A DNA stretch of 64,000 nucleotides from Streptomyces sp. NBC_01454 (GCF_036227565.1 NZ_CP109460.1:5518001-5582000), one strand, 5' to 3'. Positions 1 to 8,202 are shown, counted from the first letter of the stretch. Made by a program: numbers and translations. Notes: generated by a model not told the origin, from the sequence alone.

Positions 1-795
1 CAGTACCGCCGCGACCTCCCGCCGGATGTCCTCCAGCGCACGGGCCGCACGGTCGTAGCGCTCGGTGTCCGGGCGGCCGCCGCCCGGCGCCGAACTCCCC
101 GTCGACGACGACACCCAGAAGGCCAGCGGGTCCTCGATCACCCGGGCGCGCAGCCGCAGGAGTTCGCCGGTGATCCGCTCCAGGTCGTCGCCCGCCGGAT
201 GCTCCCCAGGGCGCACGCCCACCGAATGCGCCAGCGACCGCGTCCGCTGCAACTCGGCCGACAGCAGATCTATCCGGGCCGGCAGCGTCGACCAGACCGC
301 GTCGGCGGCGACGATGACGTCCAGCGACCGGGCGTACAGCCCGTTCATCCGCTCGACCAGCCCGACCAGGCTGAACCGTTCACCGGGCCCCGCCGGGCCG
401 TCCCCGGGGCCACTGCCCGCCTCGGCCGCACCCGGCACCGTCACCGCGTCGCCGTACAGGAGCTCCGTCAGCTCCGTCAGCTCCTGTGCCGAGGGCCAGC
501 GGTGCCGCGCACGCAGCGCACGCGCCTGCTCCAACGCCGCGGTGTACGCGTCGAACAGGGACCACAGGACCGTGATGGACCGCTCCGCGGCGGCCCAGCG
601 CTCCTTGGTGGTGCCGGTCAGGTCGGCGCCCTCCAGGAGCCGGCGTCCCGCGTGGTCCTGCAACGCGAGCAGCGAGGTCTCGATCGCCTCGTACTCGGCA
701 CCGAGCCGGTCCAGGGCGCGATCCACCGCTTCCCGGTCCGGCGCCGGGGCATCGGGCCTCCCCGGCGTGCCGGGGAAGGGTCCAGGGACCCCCAT
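1..795 (-). CDS. Hypothetical cytoplasmic helical protein, 3' end cut off by the window
   Basis: The frame is open from an ATG at 795 to the window edge, giving 265 codons with no stop. The start has GGAGAGG eight bases upstream. The visible protein has no signal peptide or membrane segment. It is predicted to be mostly helical, rich in Ala, Leu, Arg and Glu, with a glycine/proline-rich break near residues 125-140. It follows the GlnH-like gene on the same strand after 148 bp. In actinobacteria glnX and glnH sit beside the kinase gene pknG, so this may be an extra member of that sensing cluster, with the kinase lying beyond position 1. That is inference: no kinase motif is visible in this part. 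I do not recognise the family. Confidence 0.75.
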   Translation of the reverse strand, partial: MGVPGPFPGTPGRPDAPAPDREAVDRALDRLGAEYEAIETSLLALQDHAGRRLLEGADLTGTTKERWAAAERSITVLWSLFDAYTAALEQARALRARHRWPSAQELTELTELLYGDAVTVPGAAEAGSGPGDGPAGPGERFSLVGLVERMNGLYARSLDVIVAADAVWSTLPARIDLLSAELQRTRSLAHSVGVRPGEHPAGDDLERITGELLRLRARVIEDPLAFWVSSSTGSSAPGGGRPDTERYDRAARALEDIRREVAAVL

Positions 796-900
796 CGATC
801 ACCTCTCCAATACGCGTACGGTGCACGGCGTTTGCTGCGGCGTCCGGCCGCCGCGGTCAGCTCCTCCCCGGTCCCCCTCCATAGTGCCGCCATCGGACCG

Positions 901-960
901 CTTCATGGGGCGATCATCCGCCGTACACCGCTCCTTGGGGCGATCAGTCGCTGTACTCCG
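901..960. repeat. Imperfect 30-bp tandem duplication at the glnH 3' end
   Basis: Positions 901-930 and 931-960 are adjacent copies matching at 24 of 30 positions. Both share GGGGCGATCA and a GTAC block. The 931-960 copy holds the last codons and the stop of the GlnH-like gene. The other copy lies just after the stop and repeats the same arrangement, including a second in-phase TGA. Confidence 0.7.
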
Positions 961-1960
961 GCGGCGGCGGCCCCGATATGCCCGGCAGATCGGCCTTCAG
1001 CCACTTGCGGTACGCCCGCATCCAGGCACTGTCGTCGCTGCCGCCGTCCCGGTAGTCGTCCAGGACCTTGTTGACCCGCCGCACCAGATCCGTGTCGCCC
1101 TGGTTCATCGCCACGCCGTACGGCTCATCGGTGAACGGCCGGCCCTTGAGCTCCACCGTCGGATCCTGGGCCGTCTGCGCCGCGGCCAGCGCGTTGTCCG
1201 TGACCACCGCATCGGCCTCGCCCAGCTGCAGCCGTACCAGGCAGTCGAGTTGATTGGGCATCGTCAGGACCGTGGCGCCGTGCCGCTGCCTGCGCAGTTC
1301 ACTCTCGCCCGTCGAACCCGCGGCCGTGCACACCCGCTTGCCCCGCAGCGAATCGTCGAACGCCTTGATCTTCGACGCCTTCGGGGCCAGTACCTGCTGC
1401 CCCGCCTGGAAGTACGCGGTGGAGAACGCCACCTGCGCCTTGCGCGCACAGTTGATCGTCATCGTCCGCACGACCAAGTCGACGGTGTGCCGCTGCAGCG
1501 CCGGCACCCGCTCGGCGGTCGGCACCGCCTTGAAGACGACATCGGGGTCCGGCCCCAGGATGTCCCGGGCGATCGCCCACACCAGGTCGATGTCGAAGCC
1601 GGCCAGCTTGCCGGTGGCCGGGTCGCGGTACCCCCAGCGGTAGGTGTTCTGGTCGACCCCGACGACCAGTTGGCCCTTCTCCTTGATCCGCGACACCGCC
1701 GCCCCGTCCGTCGACGACGGCCGCAGGCTCTCCGCGGCGTTGCGCGCGGTGCACTGCGCGGCGGCGGCCGGTACCGCCCCCGGGCGGGGCACGCCGTGCG
1801 GCGCCGCGGGCGCGGGCGCACCGTGCCGGACGGGTCCCGTGTGCCCGGACGTGTGGCCCAGCGCCGGCACCAGTACGGCCGCGGCGGCCGCCATCACGCA
1901 CATGCCCGAGGCGACCGGTGCCATGACGGCACGCAGATTGCTCAGCCCTCGCGCGTGCAT
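944..1960 (-). CDS. glnH: GlnH-like glutamate/aspartate-type solute-binding protein
   Basis: This 338-residue protein is an extracellular solute-binding protein of family 3. It has a hydrophobic export segment near residues 13-35 (no clean lipobox), a low-complexity His/Pro/Ala linker, then the binding fold from about residue 95. That fold starts at GQLVVGVDQN, followed by GFDIDLVWAIARDILG. The ATG at 1960 has GGGGGAG six bases upstream; a GTG overlapping the stop of the preceding gene is possible but poorer. It lies 26 bp after the GlnX-like gene and there is no permease or ATPase gene beside it. That supports a sensor role, as for mycobacterial GlnH (which binds Asp, Asn or Gln and signals through GlnX to PknG), rather than transport. 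The ligand is inferred. Confidence 0.82.
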   Translation of the reverse strand: MHARGLSNLRAVMAPVASGMCVMAAAAAVLVPALGHTSGHTGPVRHGAPAPAAPHGVPRPGAVPAAAAQCTARNAAESLRPSSTDGAAVSRIKEKGQLVVGVDQNTYRWGYRDPATGKLAGFDIDLVWAIARDILGPDPDVVFKAVPTAERVPALQRHTVDLVVRTMTINCARKAQVAFSTAYFQAGQQVLAPKASKIKAFDDSLRGKRVCTAAGSTGESELRRQRHGATVLTMPNQLDCLVRLQLGEADAVVTDNALAAAQTAQDPTVELKGRPFTDEPYGVAMNQGDTDLVRRVNKVLDDYRDGGSDDSAWMRAYRKWLKADLPGISGPPPPEYSD

Positions 1961-1986
1961 CCGCTTCTCCCCCTCACCAGGCCCCC

Positions 1987-3360
1987 TCACCGGTACTCCG
2001 CCAGTCTGCGCCCGATCCCCAGTACGGCGCCCGCCGCCCCCAGTGCCGCCAGGACCCCGGCCCCCACCGGCAGTCCGGCCAGTGCGCCGCGGCCCGCGTC
2101 CGCCGACGACCGGAACTGCGCCTGCTCGTGCTCCAGCGCCTGCTGGAGCCCGGCCGCCACCCGGTCGAAGGACGCGCCGGTGGACCCGTCCGGGCCGATC
2201 ACCTTGGCCAGCGCCCCCTCGTAGTCCCCCTTGTCGTCCGCCGCCCGGGCCTGGGCGTGCCGCACCTGCCACTGCCGTACCTGAGCGAGCGCGGCACGCA
2301 CCGGGCGCCGCCCGGCCTCGTCGTCCGCCAGCGCCAGCGCCGCCCCCAGCCGGCTGTGCGCCGAGGCCGCGCCGTGCTCACCCGGGCCCGCCAGGTCCGC
2401 CATGCCCGAACGGAAACCGGTCTCGTAGAAGTCCTGCCGGGCCTCGGTCAGCACCGCGCCGCGCGCCACCAGCGTCAGATTCTCGTCCCCGCGCGCCTGC
2501 AGCGCGTCGATCCGCGCCTCGTTGAGCACCCGCAGCGACCGGGCGCCGTGCTCGTTGGAAGCGGTCAGCTCCGCCCGCGCCGTCAGGTGGCCCGCCACCA
2601 GCCACAGCAGCACCGCGACGGAGGCCGCCGTGGCGGCCAGCAGCCCGCGGTTGAAGACCCGGTTGGTCCGCAGGTAGTGCCGCCGCTGGGCCCATCCCAG
2701 CGCACCGATCGCCACCGCACCGGCCGCGAGTGCGTACCAGGGCCAGGCCTTGGCCTTGTCGTAGTCCGCGGTCAGCCGGTCCGACTCCGCGTCGTACAAC
2801 GCCCGTGCGGCCGGGAGGAGTTCCGTGCGCATCTGGTTGTTGGCGTACCGCAGATAGGCGCCGCCCAGCGGCAGCCCCTGCCGGTTGTTCGCCCGCGCGG
2901 TCTCGACCAGGCCCGTGTAGCGCGGCAGCCGGCTGTTGAGCCTGGCCATCTGCGCACCCGCCTCGTCCGCGCCCCGGCTGTTCGCCGACGCTTTGACCAG
3001 CAGTGCGGACGCCGTCGCGATATCGGTGGCATACCGCTCACGCGTCGCGTGGCTCTCCTCGCCGCCGGCCAGGAAGCCCACCGCGGCCGTCGTATCGGCG
3101 TCCGCCAGCGAACGGTAGATGCTCGCGGCGTCCGAGGTCAGCGGCTGACTGTGGGTCACCACATCGTCGGCGGCCGCCGCCCGGTCCGAGACCTGCCAGG
3201 CCGTGACGGCCCCGAACACCACCACCAGCAGGGCAAGTACGGCCCCGATCACCCGCAGCCGGCCGGGCTCGGTCGTCGCCGCGGCGCGCACCTCGTCCAG
3301 CCCCTCGGCCCAGGCCGTCCTGCGCCGCGGCACGGGCGGCGAGACGCTGCTGGTCGACAC
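1987..3360 (-). CDS. glnX: GlnX-like four-helix membrane sensor protein
   Basis: This is a 457-residue integral membrane protein. It has four hydrophobic stretches: near residues 37-56, just past mid-protein as a close pair (WYALAAGAVAIGALGW and LLAATAASVAVLLWLVAG), and close to the C-terminus (about 425-448). Two long helical loops of about 150 residues lie between, as in chemoreceptor-like sensor domains. The GTG start at 3360 has GGGGGAGG upstream. It is followed after 26 bp by the GlnH-like gene, the arrangement seen for glnX-glnH in mycobacteria. There GlnX passes amino-acid status from GlnH to the kinase PknG. The assignment rests on this topology and on the neighbour, since sequence conservation in the loops is low. 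Confidence 0.7.
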   Translation of the reverse strand: MSTSSVSPPVPRRRTAWAEGLDEVRAAATTEPGRLRVIGAVLALLVVVFGAVTAWQVSDRAAAADDVVTHSQPLTSDAASIYRSLADADTTAAVGFLAGGEESHATRERYATDIATASALLVKASANSRGADEAGAQMARLNSRLPRYTGLVETARANNRQGLPLGGAYLRYANNQMRTELLPAARALYDAESDRLTADYDKAKAWPWYALAAGAVAIGALGWAQRRHYLRTNRVFNRGLLAATAASVAVLLWLVAGHLTARAELTASNEHGARSLRVLNEARIDALQARGDENLTLVARGAVLTEARQDFYETGFRSGMADLAGPGEHGAASAHSRLGAALALADDEAGRRPVRAALAQVRQWQVRHAQARAADDKGDYEGALAKVIGPDGSTGASFDRVAAGLQQALEHEQAQFRSSADAGRGALAGLPVGAGVLAALGAAGAVLGIGRRLAEYR

Positions 3361-3750
3361 GGAACCTCCCCCTGGTCGCTGACTGCGGACGGCCTCCGCG
3401 CCCGCGCCGGGAGCGCTCACGCGAAGGACTGGTGCATGGGCAGCAGTATGTCCGCAGCCGCTGACACACACACCGCAATTGCCCTGATCTTGTTCGGATC
3501 GCGACCGACGGAGAGGGGGCGCGGGGCCGCGGGGGCCGGCGGGGCCGGCGGGCTCTTCACGGCTTCGCGCCGCTCCCCACAGCTCCGCACGGCCGCGGCG
3601 GCGCACTTCACTCCCTCCGCGCCCCCTGCTTCACTCCCACACGCCGCTGTCCGGGCCCTCGTACTCGATTACGCTGAGTGACGAAGGGTGGTTCTCGCCC
3701 CTCGCCACCGGCACGGCTCCCCGCCGTGCCCGACGCTCGGAGGAATGCTC
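3361..3750. other. 390-bp divergent intergenic region
   Basis: The gap lies between the glnX-like gene (minus) and a small plus-strand gene. It must carry promoters for both. I see a G-rich stretch around 3520-3555 and a candidate plus-strand promoter at 3648-3675. Nothing in it reads as a convincing gene: the short frames have atypical codon use and no ribosome site. Confidence 0.5.
3648..3675 (+). promoter_or_regulatory. Candidate sigma-70-like promoter for the 3751 gene
   Basis: TGTCCG (3648-3653) and TACGCT (3670-3675) are separated by 16 bp and lie about 75 bp before the start codon. The match is reasonable for a Streptomyces vegetative promoter. It is not proven. Confidence 0.35.
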
Positions 3751-4104
3751 ATGTCTCGCTGGAAAAGGCCTCTCGCCCGGTTCACGGCCACCACGTCCGA
3801 CGACGCGACCGATCCCCACACCCCCTCAACGGCCAGCGGTTTCCTGACCATTGGCGGCACGACCTACATCGACCCCGAGGGCAGTTACCCCCTTGACCAC
3901 CGCGCGGACGGGTCCGCCACCCTCATCATCAACGACACCGACCGCCACCTCACCATCGTCACAGAACGCAATAGTCACCATTCACCCGCCCCGCCGGGCG
4001 ATCCGGCCGCCCCGTCCCCCACTCCCGCCCCCGCCGCGGGCCTCGTCCTCGCCCCGGGAGAGCGTACGGAGACACGACAGGGGGACAGCGTGCGCGTCGG
4101 GTGA
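3751..4104 (+). CDS. Hypothetical protein, 117 aa
   Basis: The ATG at 3751 has a perfect GGAGG seven bases upstream. An in-frame ATG two codons earlier is too close to it. The protein has a basic N-terminus (SRWKRPLARF), a short polar stretch, then a compact segment near residues 30-75 with TIGGTTYIDPEG and TLIINDTDRHLTIV, which looks like small beta strands. The C-terminal third is low-complexity Pro/Ala. There is no signal peptide or membrane helix. I do not recognise the family. It is convergent with the kinase gene that follows. Confidence 0.65.
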   Translation: MSRWKRPLARFTATTSDDATDPHTPSTASGFLTIGGTTYIDPEGSYPLDHRADGSATLIINDTDRHLTIVTERNSHHSPAPPGDPAAPSPTPAPAAGLVLAPGERTETRQGDSVRVG

Positions 4105-4188
4105 GGGGCGCCGGGCGCAGGCAACTGCCCTTTCGGCGGCGATTGGTGCTCTCCGGTGGCCCATGGAGCCTCCGGCTGTCCTCGACGC

Positions 4189-5169
4189 CTACGCCCAGGC
4201 TCCTCTCAACCGCTCATAGGCCACCGCCGTCGCGCCCGCCCGGTCCAGGGTGTCGAGGGCGGCGCCCAGGACCGGTGGGGCGGTGACCAGCCGTGGGACG
4301 GCCTTCGGGGCGTGCTCGGAAAGGAGTTGGCCGACCCGTTCGTCGAGGAGGGGGTGCCTGGCGGCGAGGACGCCGCCGCCGAGGATCACGGGTGCGGGTT
4401 CGTGGAGCAGACCGAGGCGCCGGAGGGCGACGGTGGCCATCAGGGCGACCTCCTCGGCCTGACGGGCCACGAGCGTGCGGGCCACGGCGTCCCCGGATGC
4501 CGCGACGGCGAAGAGCACCGGGACCAGCTCATGGCGGCGGTGGCCGGGGACGGTGCGGAGGTGGAGTGCCTCGATCAGGTCCGGCATGGTCGCCAGCCCG
4601 AAGTGCGCGGGCAGGGCGCGGGCCAGCGCGGTCGGCGCGCCGCGGCCGTCCTCGGCGCGGGCGGCGGACCACAGCGCCTCGTCCGCGAGGTGGGAGCCGC
4701 CGCCCCAGTCACCGGAGAGGCGGCCGACGGCGGGGAAGCGGGCGGTGGTCCCTCCGCGTCCGAGGCCGGCGCAGTTGATGCCGGCCCCGCAGACCACGGC
4801 GACGCCCAGCGGCTCCCCGTCGTCCGGCAGCCCGGCCCGCAGCAGGGCGAAGGTGTCGTTGCGGACAGCGACCGTGTGCGCCCAGCCGCGGCCGGAGATC
4901 TCGGCGGTCAGGCCCGCTTCCTCGACGGGGAGATCGGCGTTGGCGAGAAAGGCGGAGAGATGTCCGACAGGGCCCGGGAGCCCCGCCTGTTCCCTTACCG
5001 AGTCCACCAGGTGGGCCAGTACGTCCACCGCCCGCGCGGCGCCCACCACCGGTGGCCGGAAGCCGCCACCGCGCGCCGCGGCGAGCAGGGTGCCGTCCGT
5101 GGCCACCAGTGCCACATCGGTCTTGGTGTTGCCCGCGTCCACGGCGAGCGCCGTGCCGGTCAGGCCCAT
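4189..5169 (-). CDS. N-acetylglucosamine kinase-like protein (BadF/BadG/BcrA ATPase fold)
   Basis: This 326-residue protein is a sugar kinase of the ASKHA fold. The phosphate-1 loop VDAGNTKTDVAL is at residues 10-21. The central AVVCGAGINCAG block and SGDWGGGSHLADEAL fit the BadF/BadG family that includes N-acetylglucosamine kinases. The protein would phosphorylate an amino sugar or glucose in the cytoplasm. Its start overlaps the end of the GH4 gene by 10 bp, so the two are translationally coupled. Together they suggest intake of a disaccharide or phospho-disaccharide and phosphorylation of the released sugar. The exact substrate cannot be read from the sequence. Confidence 0.85.
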   Translation of the reverse strand: MGLTGTALAVDAGNTKTDVALVATDGTLLAAARGGGFRPPVVGAARAVDVLAHLVDSVREQAGLPGPVGHLSAFLANADLPVEEAGLTAEISGRGWAHTVAVRNDTFALLRAGLPDDGEPLGVAVVCGAGINCAGLGRGGTTARFPAVGRLSGDWGGGSHLADEALWSAARAEDGRGAPTALARALPAHFGLATMPDLIEALHLRTVPGHRRHELVPVLFAVAASGDAVARTLVARQAEEVALMATVALRRLGLLHEPAPVILGGGVLAARHPLLDERVGQLLSEHAPKAVPRLVTAPPVLGAALDTLDRAGATAVAYERLRGAWA

Positions 5170-6479
5170 GGGAGGTGGTCCCGGTTGTGCGCGATCAGCT
5201 CGTCGGCGAGCCGGTCCGCGTGGTCGCTCTGGCCGATGAGGGGGTGAGCGAGAAGGGCTGCGAACACCGCCCTGCGCCCGTCGGCCCGGCCGGTGTTCCG
5301 GCCGGTCCGGCCCAACAGGGCCGCTTCCAGGGCGAGATGTTCGTAGGCGGTGACATGGGAGACCAGCCCGGCATACAGCGGTTCCAGGGGGCGAGCGGGC
5401 AGCGGAGCGGCGCCCGCCGGGTCCACGGTCGCGGGGGCCTCGATCACCGCGTCGTCGGGGAGGAAGGGCAGGGTGCCGTCGTTGCGGGTGTTGACGACCT
5501 GGGTGCCCCCGGCGCCGCCCAGCAGCGAGGAGGTCAGGGCGACCGCGGCCTCGGAGTAGTAGGCGCCGCCGCGCCGGGAGAGGAGTTCCGGTTTCTCGTC
5601 GAGAGACGGGTCGCCGTACATGCCGAGCAGTTGCTGTTCGAGGGCGGCGACCTGTGCCGCGCGGGGCGGCTCGGTGCGCAACTCCCGTACGACGGCGTCA
5701 TGCCGGTAGTAGTAGCGCAGGTAGTAGGAGGGGATGACGCCGAGATGGTCGAGAAGGGGGCGGGGCAGTCGCAGTGTCCCGGCGAGGGAGTCGCCGTGCT
5801 CCGCCAGCAGCCGGGGGAGCACGTCCTCCCCCGCGACGCGCACCGCGCGCTCCCAGGTGAGGTGGTTGAGTCCGAGGTGTTCCAGCTCGACCCGCTCGGG
5901 GGGCACGCCCAGCAGCGCGGCGAAGGTGCGCTGCAGGCCGATGGCGACATTGCACAGCCCGACGGCCCGGTGGCCATGGGTGAGCAGCGCCCTGGTGACG
6001 ATGCCGACGGGGTTGGTGAAGTCGACGATCCAGGCACCGGGGTTGCGGCGGCGCACCCGCTCGGCGATGTCCAGGACGACGGGCACGGTGCGCAGCGCCT
6101 TGGCGAGACCACCGGCGCCGGTGGTCTCCTGCCCGACGCATCCGCACTCCAGTGGCCAGGTCTCGTCCTGGAGGCGGGCGGCCTGACCGCCGACCCGCAG
6201 TTGCAGCAGTACGGCGTCCGCACCGTCGATGCCGGCGTCCAGGTCACCGGTCCAGGAGATCCGGCCCGGGTGCCCCTGCCGGGCGAAGATCCGCCGGGCC
6301 AGGCCGCCCACCACCTCCAGCCGGCCGGCGTCCGGGTCGACGAGGACGAGTTCCTCCAGCGGCAGGACGTCACGCAACCGCGCGAAGCCGTCGATGAGTT
6401 CGGGGGTGTAGGTGGAGCCGCCGCCGATCACGGCGAGCTTGACGCGGGGGTGCGGGGTGCGTTCCTCGGGAGACGGCAT
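5160..6479 (-). CDS. 6-phospho-beta-glucosidase, glycoside hydrolase family 4
   Basis: The 439-residue length is normal for GH4. The N-terminal NAD-binding motif VIGGGSTYTPEL is at residues 17-28. The metal-binding Cys (GLCNVAIG, C176) and His (LGLNHLTW, H206) are present. GH4 enzymes use NAD+ and Mn2+ in a redox elimination mechanism, here probably on 6-phospho-beta-glucosides. The ATG at 6479 takes its ribosome site from GGAGTGAAGGG, which lies inside the remnant permease end just upstream. This shows the gene was once coupled to a transporter. It is now read after the ROK gene on the same strand. In relatives this gene normally closes an ABC-transporter operon. Confidence 0.9.
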   Translation of the reverse strand: MPSPEERTPHPRVKLAVIGGGSTYTPELIDGFARLRDVLPLEELVLVDPDAGRLEVVGGLARRIFARQGHPGRISWTGDLDAGIDGADAVLLQLRVGGQAARLQDETWPLECGCVGQETTGAGGLAKALRTVPVVLDIAERVRRRNPGAWIVDFTNPVGIVTRALLTHGHRAVGLCNVAIGLQRTFAALLGVPPERVELEHLGLNHLTWERAVRVAGEDVLPRLLAEHGDSLAGTLRLPRPLLDHLGVIPSYYLRYYYRHDAVVRELRTEPPRAAQVAALEQQLLGMYGDPSLDEKPELLSRRGGAYYSEAAVALTSSLLGGAGGTQVVNTRNDGTLPFLPDDAVIEAPATVDPAGAAPLPARPLEPLYAGLVSHVTAYEHLALEAALLGRTGRNTGRADGRRAVFAALLAHPLIGQSDHADRLADELIAHNRDHLPWA

Positions 6480-6485
6480 ACAAGG

Positions 6486-6545
6486 TCAGCCCTTCACTCC
6501 GTGGTGCGTGACGCCTTCGACGAAGGTCTTCTGTGGGAAGAAGAG
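6486..6545 (-). pseudogene. C-terminal scar of a carbohydrate ABC transporter permease (MalG-type)
   Basis: Read on the minus strand, 6545-6486 encodes LFFPQKTFVEGVTHHGVKG and a TGA, seven bases before the GH4 start. This is the typical tail of MalG-like sugar permeases (Q-K/R-x-F-V-x-G-V/L-T-x-x-G-V-K-G). Further upstream the frame loses all resemblance: within about 20 codons it becomes Pro/Ser/Ala low complexity and there is no membrane helix. The rest of the permease, its partner permease and the binding protein are absent, so the transporter operon has been deleted. Confidence 0.7.
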
Positions 6546-6641
6546 GGAGCGGGAAGAAAAGGGGGCTCGGGGAGTGGTGGTGGCGGCGGCGGTGCCGTCG
6601 GCAGAGGGTGGTGCGGGCCGGGGCGCCGGTCCGTGGTGTGT

Positions 6642-7844
6642 TCAGCCGGTTCGGAACACCGCCTCCCGTGCCTGGGCCAGCGCCGTCCGCAGCGCGCCGA
6701 GCAGCAGGGGATCGCCGTCGAGCCGGCTGAGGCGCAGCGCGGGGCGGGGCAGCGCGAGACCGGTGAACTCCGCCTCGACCAGGGCGCGCAGCGCCTCCCC
6801 GCCGGCCTGCGGCACCTCACCGGAGAGCACCACCAGCCCCGGATCGACGACCGCGACCACGGCCGCGAGCCCGGTCGCCAGCCGCCGCGCGACCTCGGCG
6901 CGCACCGCCTCGTGCGCCAGCGCCCCGGCAACCGTACGCACCCCGGGTCCGCCGTGCTCCCGGCCCAGCGCACGCACGCTCGCCGAGCCGACCAGGCTCT
7001 GGAAGCCGCCGCCGGCGTCGGGCCGTGCGGCGCTGCGGTCGCCGCCGCGGGACAACGGGGCGCCGGGCAGCGGCAGATGACCGATCTCGCCCGCGCCGCC
7101 GGTGGCTCCGCGCAGCAGCCGGCCGCCGAGCACGAGCGCGGCGCCGACCCCCTCGTCGACCCACACCAGCACGAAGTCGTCGACGCCCCTCGCGGCGCCG
7201 TCGTACTGCTCGGCGACCGCCGCCAGATTCACGTCGTTCTCGACGGTGAGCGGCACCTCCAGCACCCCGGTCAGCTCTTCCTGGAGCGCATGCGACTGCC
7301 AGCCCGGCAGATGCGGTGCGTGGCGCAGCCGTCCGGTCCGCGGATCCGGTGCACCGGGTGTGCCGATCACCGCACCGTGCAGCCGGTCGCGGGTCAGACC
7401 CGCCCTGACCAGCGCCCCGTCGAGCGCCCGTGCGACCAGCTGCGCCGTAATGCGTGGCGCCTCCTCGCCCGCGGTCTCGGTGCCGACGCGTTCCTCGCCG
7501 AGCAGCCGCCCGCTGAGGTCGGCGACCGCGGCGGTGATGCCCCGCCGGTCGACGGCCAGCGCGGCGACCTGCGCCGCCGCCGGATTGAGCTCGTACAACT
7601 GCGCACTGGGCCCGGGCCGTCCGGTCACGCTCCCGGTCGTCCGCACCAGCCCCGCGTCCGCCAGCCGAGCCAGCAACTGCGAGGCGGTGGGCTTGGACAG
7701 CCCGGTCAGCTCCCCGATCCGGGTACGGGTCAACGGCCCGTGCGACACCAGCAGATCGAGCGCGGCCCGGTCGTTCATGGCCCGCAGCACCCGCGGCGTC
7801 CCCGGAGTGCCCCGTGCCCGCTGCCCACCGGCCATGACCGTCAC
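6642..7844 (-). CDS. ROK-family transcriptional regulator
   Basis: This 400-residue protein has an N-terminal winged helix-turn-helix (about residues 22-72; RTRIGELTGLSKPTASQLLARL) followed by a ROK sugar-kinase-like domain. VENDVNLAAV (201-210) and the GEIGH metal/sugar motif (252-256) are conserved. The Cys-x-Cys-Gly-x-x-Gly-Cys zinc cluster that normally follows GEIGH is missing: residues 260-285 contain no Cys. The GTG start at 7844 has GGGGAG upstream. ROK regulators repress sugar-uptake genes until a sugar or phosphosugar binds. This one lies before the GH4-kinase pair on the same strand and downstream of a large repeat array (7947-8066), which is its likely operator. Confidence 0.88.
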   Translation of the reverse strand: MTVMAGGQRARGTPGTPRVLRAMNDRAALDLLVSHGPLTRTRIGELTGLSKPTASQLLARLADAGLVRTTGSVTGRPGPSAQLYELNPAAAQVAALAVDRRGITAAVADLSGRLLGEERVGTETAGEEAPRITAQLVARALDGALVRAGLTRDRLHGAVIGTPGAPDPRTGRLRHAPHLPGWQSHALQEELTGVLEVPLTVENDVNLAAVAEQYDGAARGVDDFVLVWVDEGVGAALVLGGRLLRGATGGAGEIGHLPLPGAPLSRGGDRSAARPDAGGGFQSLVGSASVRALGREHGGPGVRTVAGALAHEAVRAEVARRLATGLAAVVAVVDPGLVVLSGEVPQAGGEALRALVEAEFTGLALPRPALRLSRLDGDPLLLGALRTALAQAREAVFRTG

Positions 7845-7946
7845 CCCGCTCCCCGGTGTCCGGGACCCCCGGCCACCGCGTATCCGCCCTGCCTGCCGTC
7901 ACGGCCGCATCCGCCGAGAAAACGGCCGAAACATCTGCCCGGCCAG

Positions 7947-8066
7947 CTGCCGAGAAATCTGTGGAGAGGACTGCCGAGCCCTCGCTGGAAAAGGCTGCCG
8001 AGACAACTGTTGAGAAACCAGACTGCTAAGAAACCAGACTGGTGAGAACCAGACTGTTAAGAAACC
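7947..8066. repeat. Nine-unit direct repeat array, probable operator array
   Basis: Units begin at 7947, 7959, 7971, 7983, 7995, 8007, 8023, 8039 and 8054. The first five are 12 bp and degenerate (best form CTGCCGAGAAAT). Units six to eight are 16, 16 and 15 bp, close to CTGTTGAGAAACCAGA, and the ninth is cut short at CTGTTAAGAAACC. The array sits 100-220 bp upstream of the ROK start, in a region with lower GC than its surroundings. Nothing in it looks coding. Confidence 0.8.
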
Positions 8067-8170
8067 TTCCCATTCCTTCACAGGACGGTAGGCGGGCGCC
8101 GGGAAGGCGTCAACGGTGCGGGCGCTGCGTGTGGCCGCTCCCGGGTGCCGCCCCGCGCGGGACAGCGGAA

Positions 8171-8202
8171 AGGGGCGCACCGGCGGTCGCCGGTACGCCC
8201 CT
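8171..8202. terminator. Terminator hairpin after the MscS gene
   Basis: Arms 8171-8184 and 8189-8202 (14 bp, one mismatch) flank a 4-base loop. The hairpin lies 31 bp beyond the stop of the minus-strand channel gene. Confidence 0.65.

Noticed and set aside
799..906. 35-codon minus-strand frame between glnH and the first gene (MKRSDGGTMEGDR...)
   Set aside because: It ends three bases before the next start, which looks like coupling, but it has no ribosome site before its ATG and a Gly/Arg composition typical of chance frames.
65..2224. Open plus-strand frame of 719 codons across the first genes
   Set aside because: It runs opposite to three genes with ribosome sites, motifs and good codon use. 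Its product is Arg/Pro/Ser low complexity with no recognisable domain, as expected for an antisense frame in very GC-rich DNA.
5052..8045. Plus-strand open frame of 997 codons
   Set aside because: It is antisense to the kinase, GH4 and ROK genes. The product is Gly/Arg/Gln-rich without domains.
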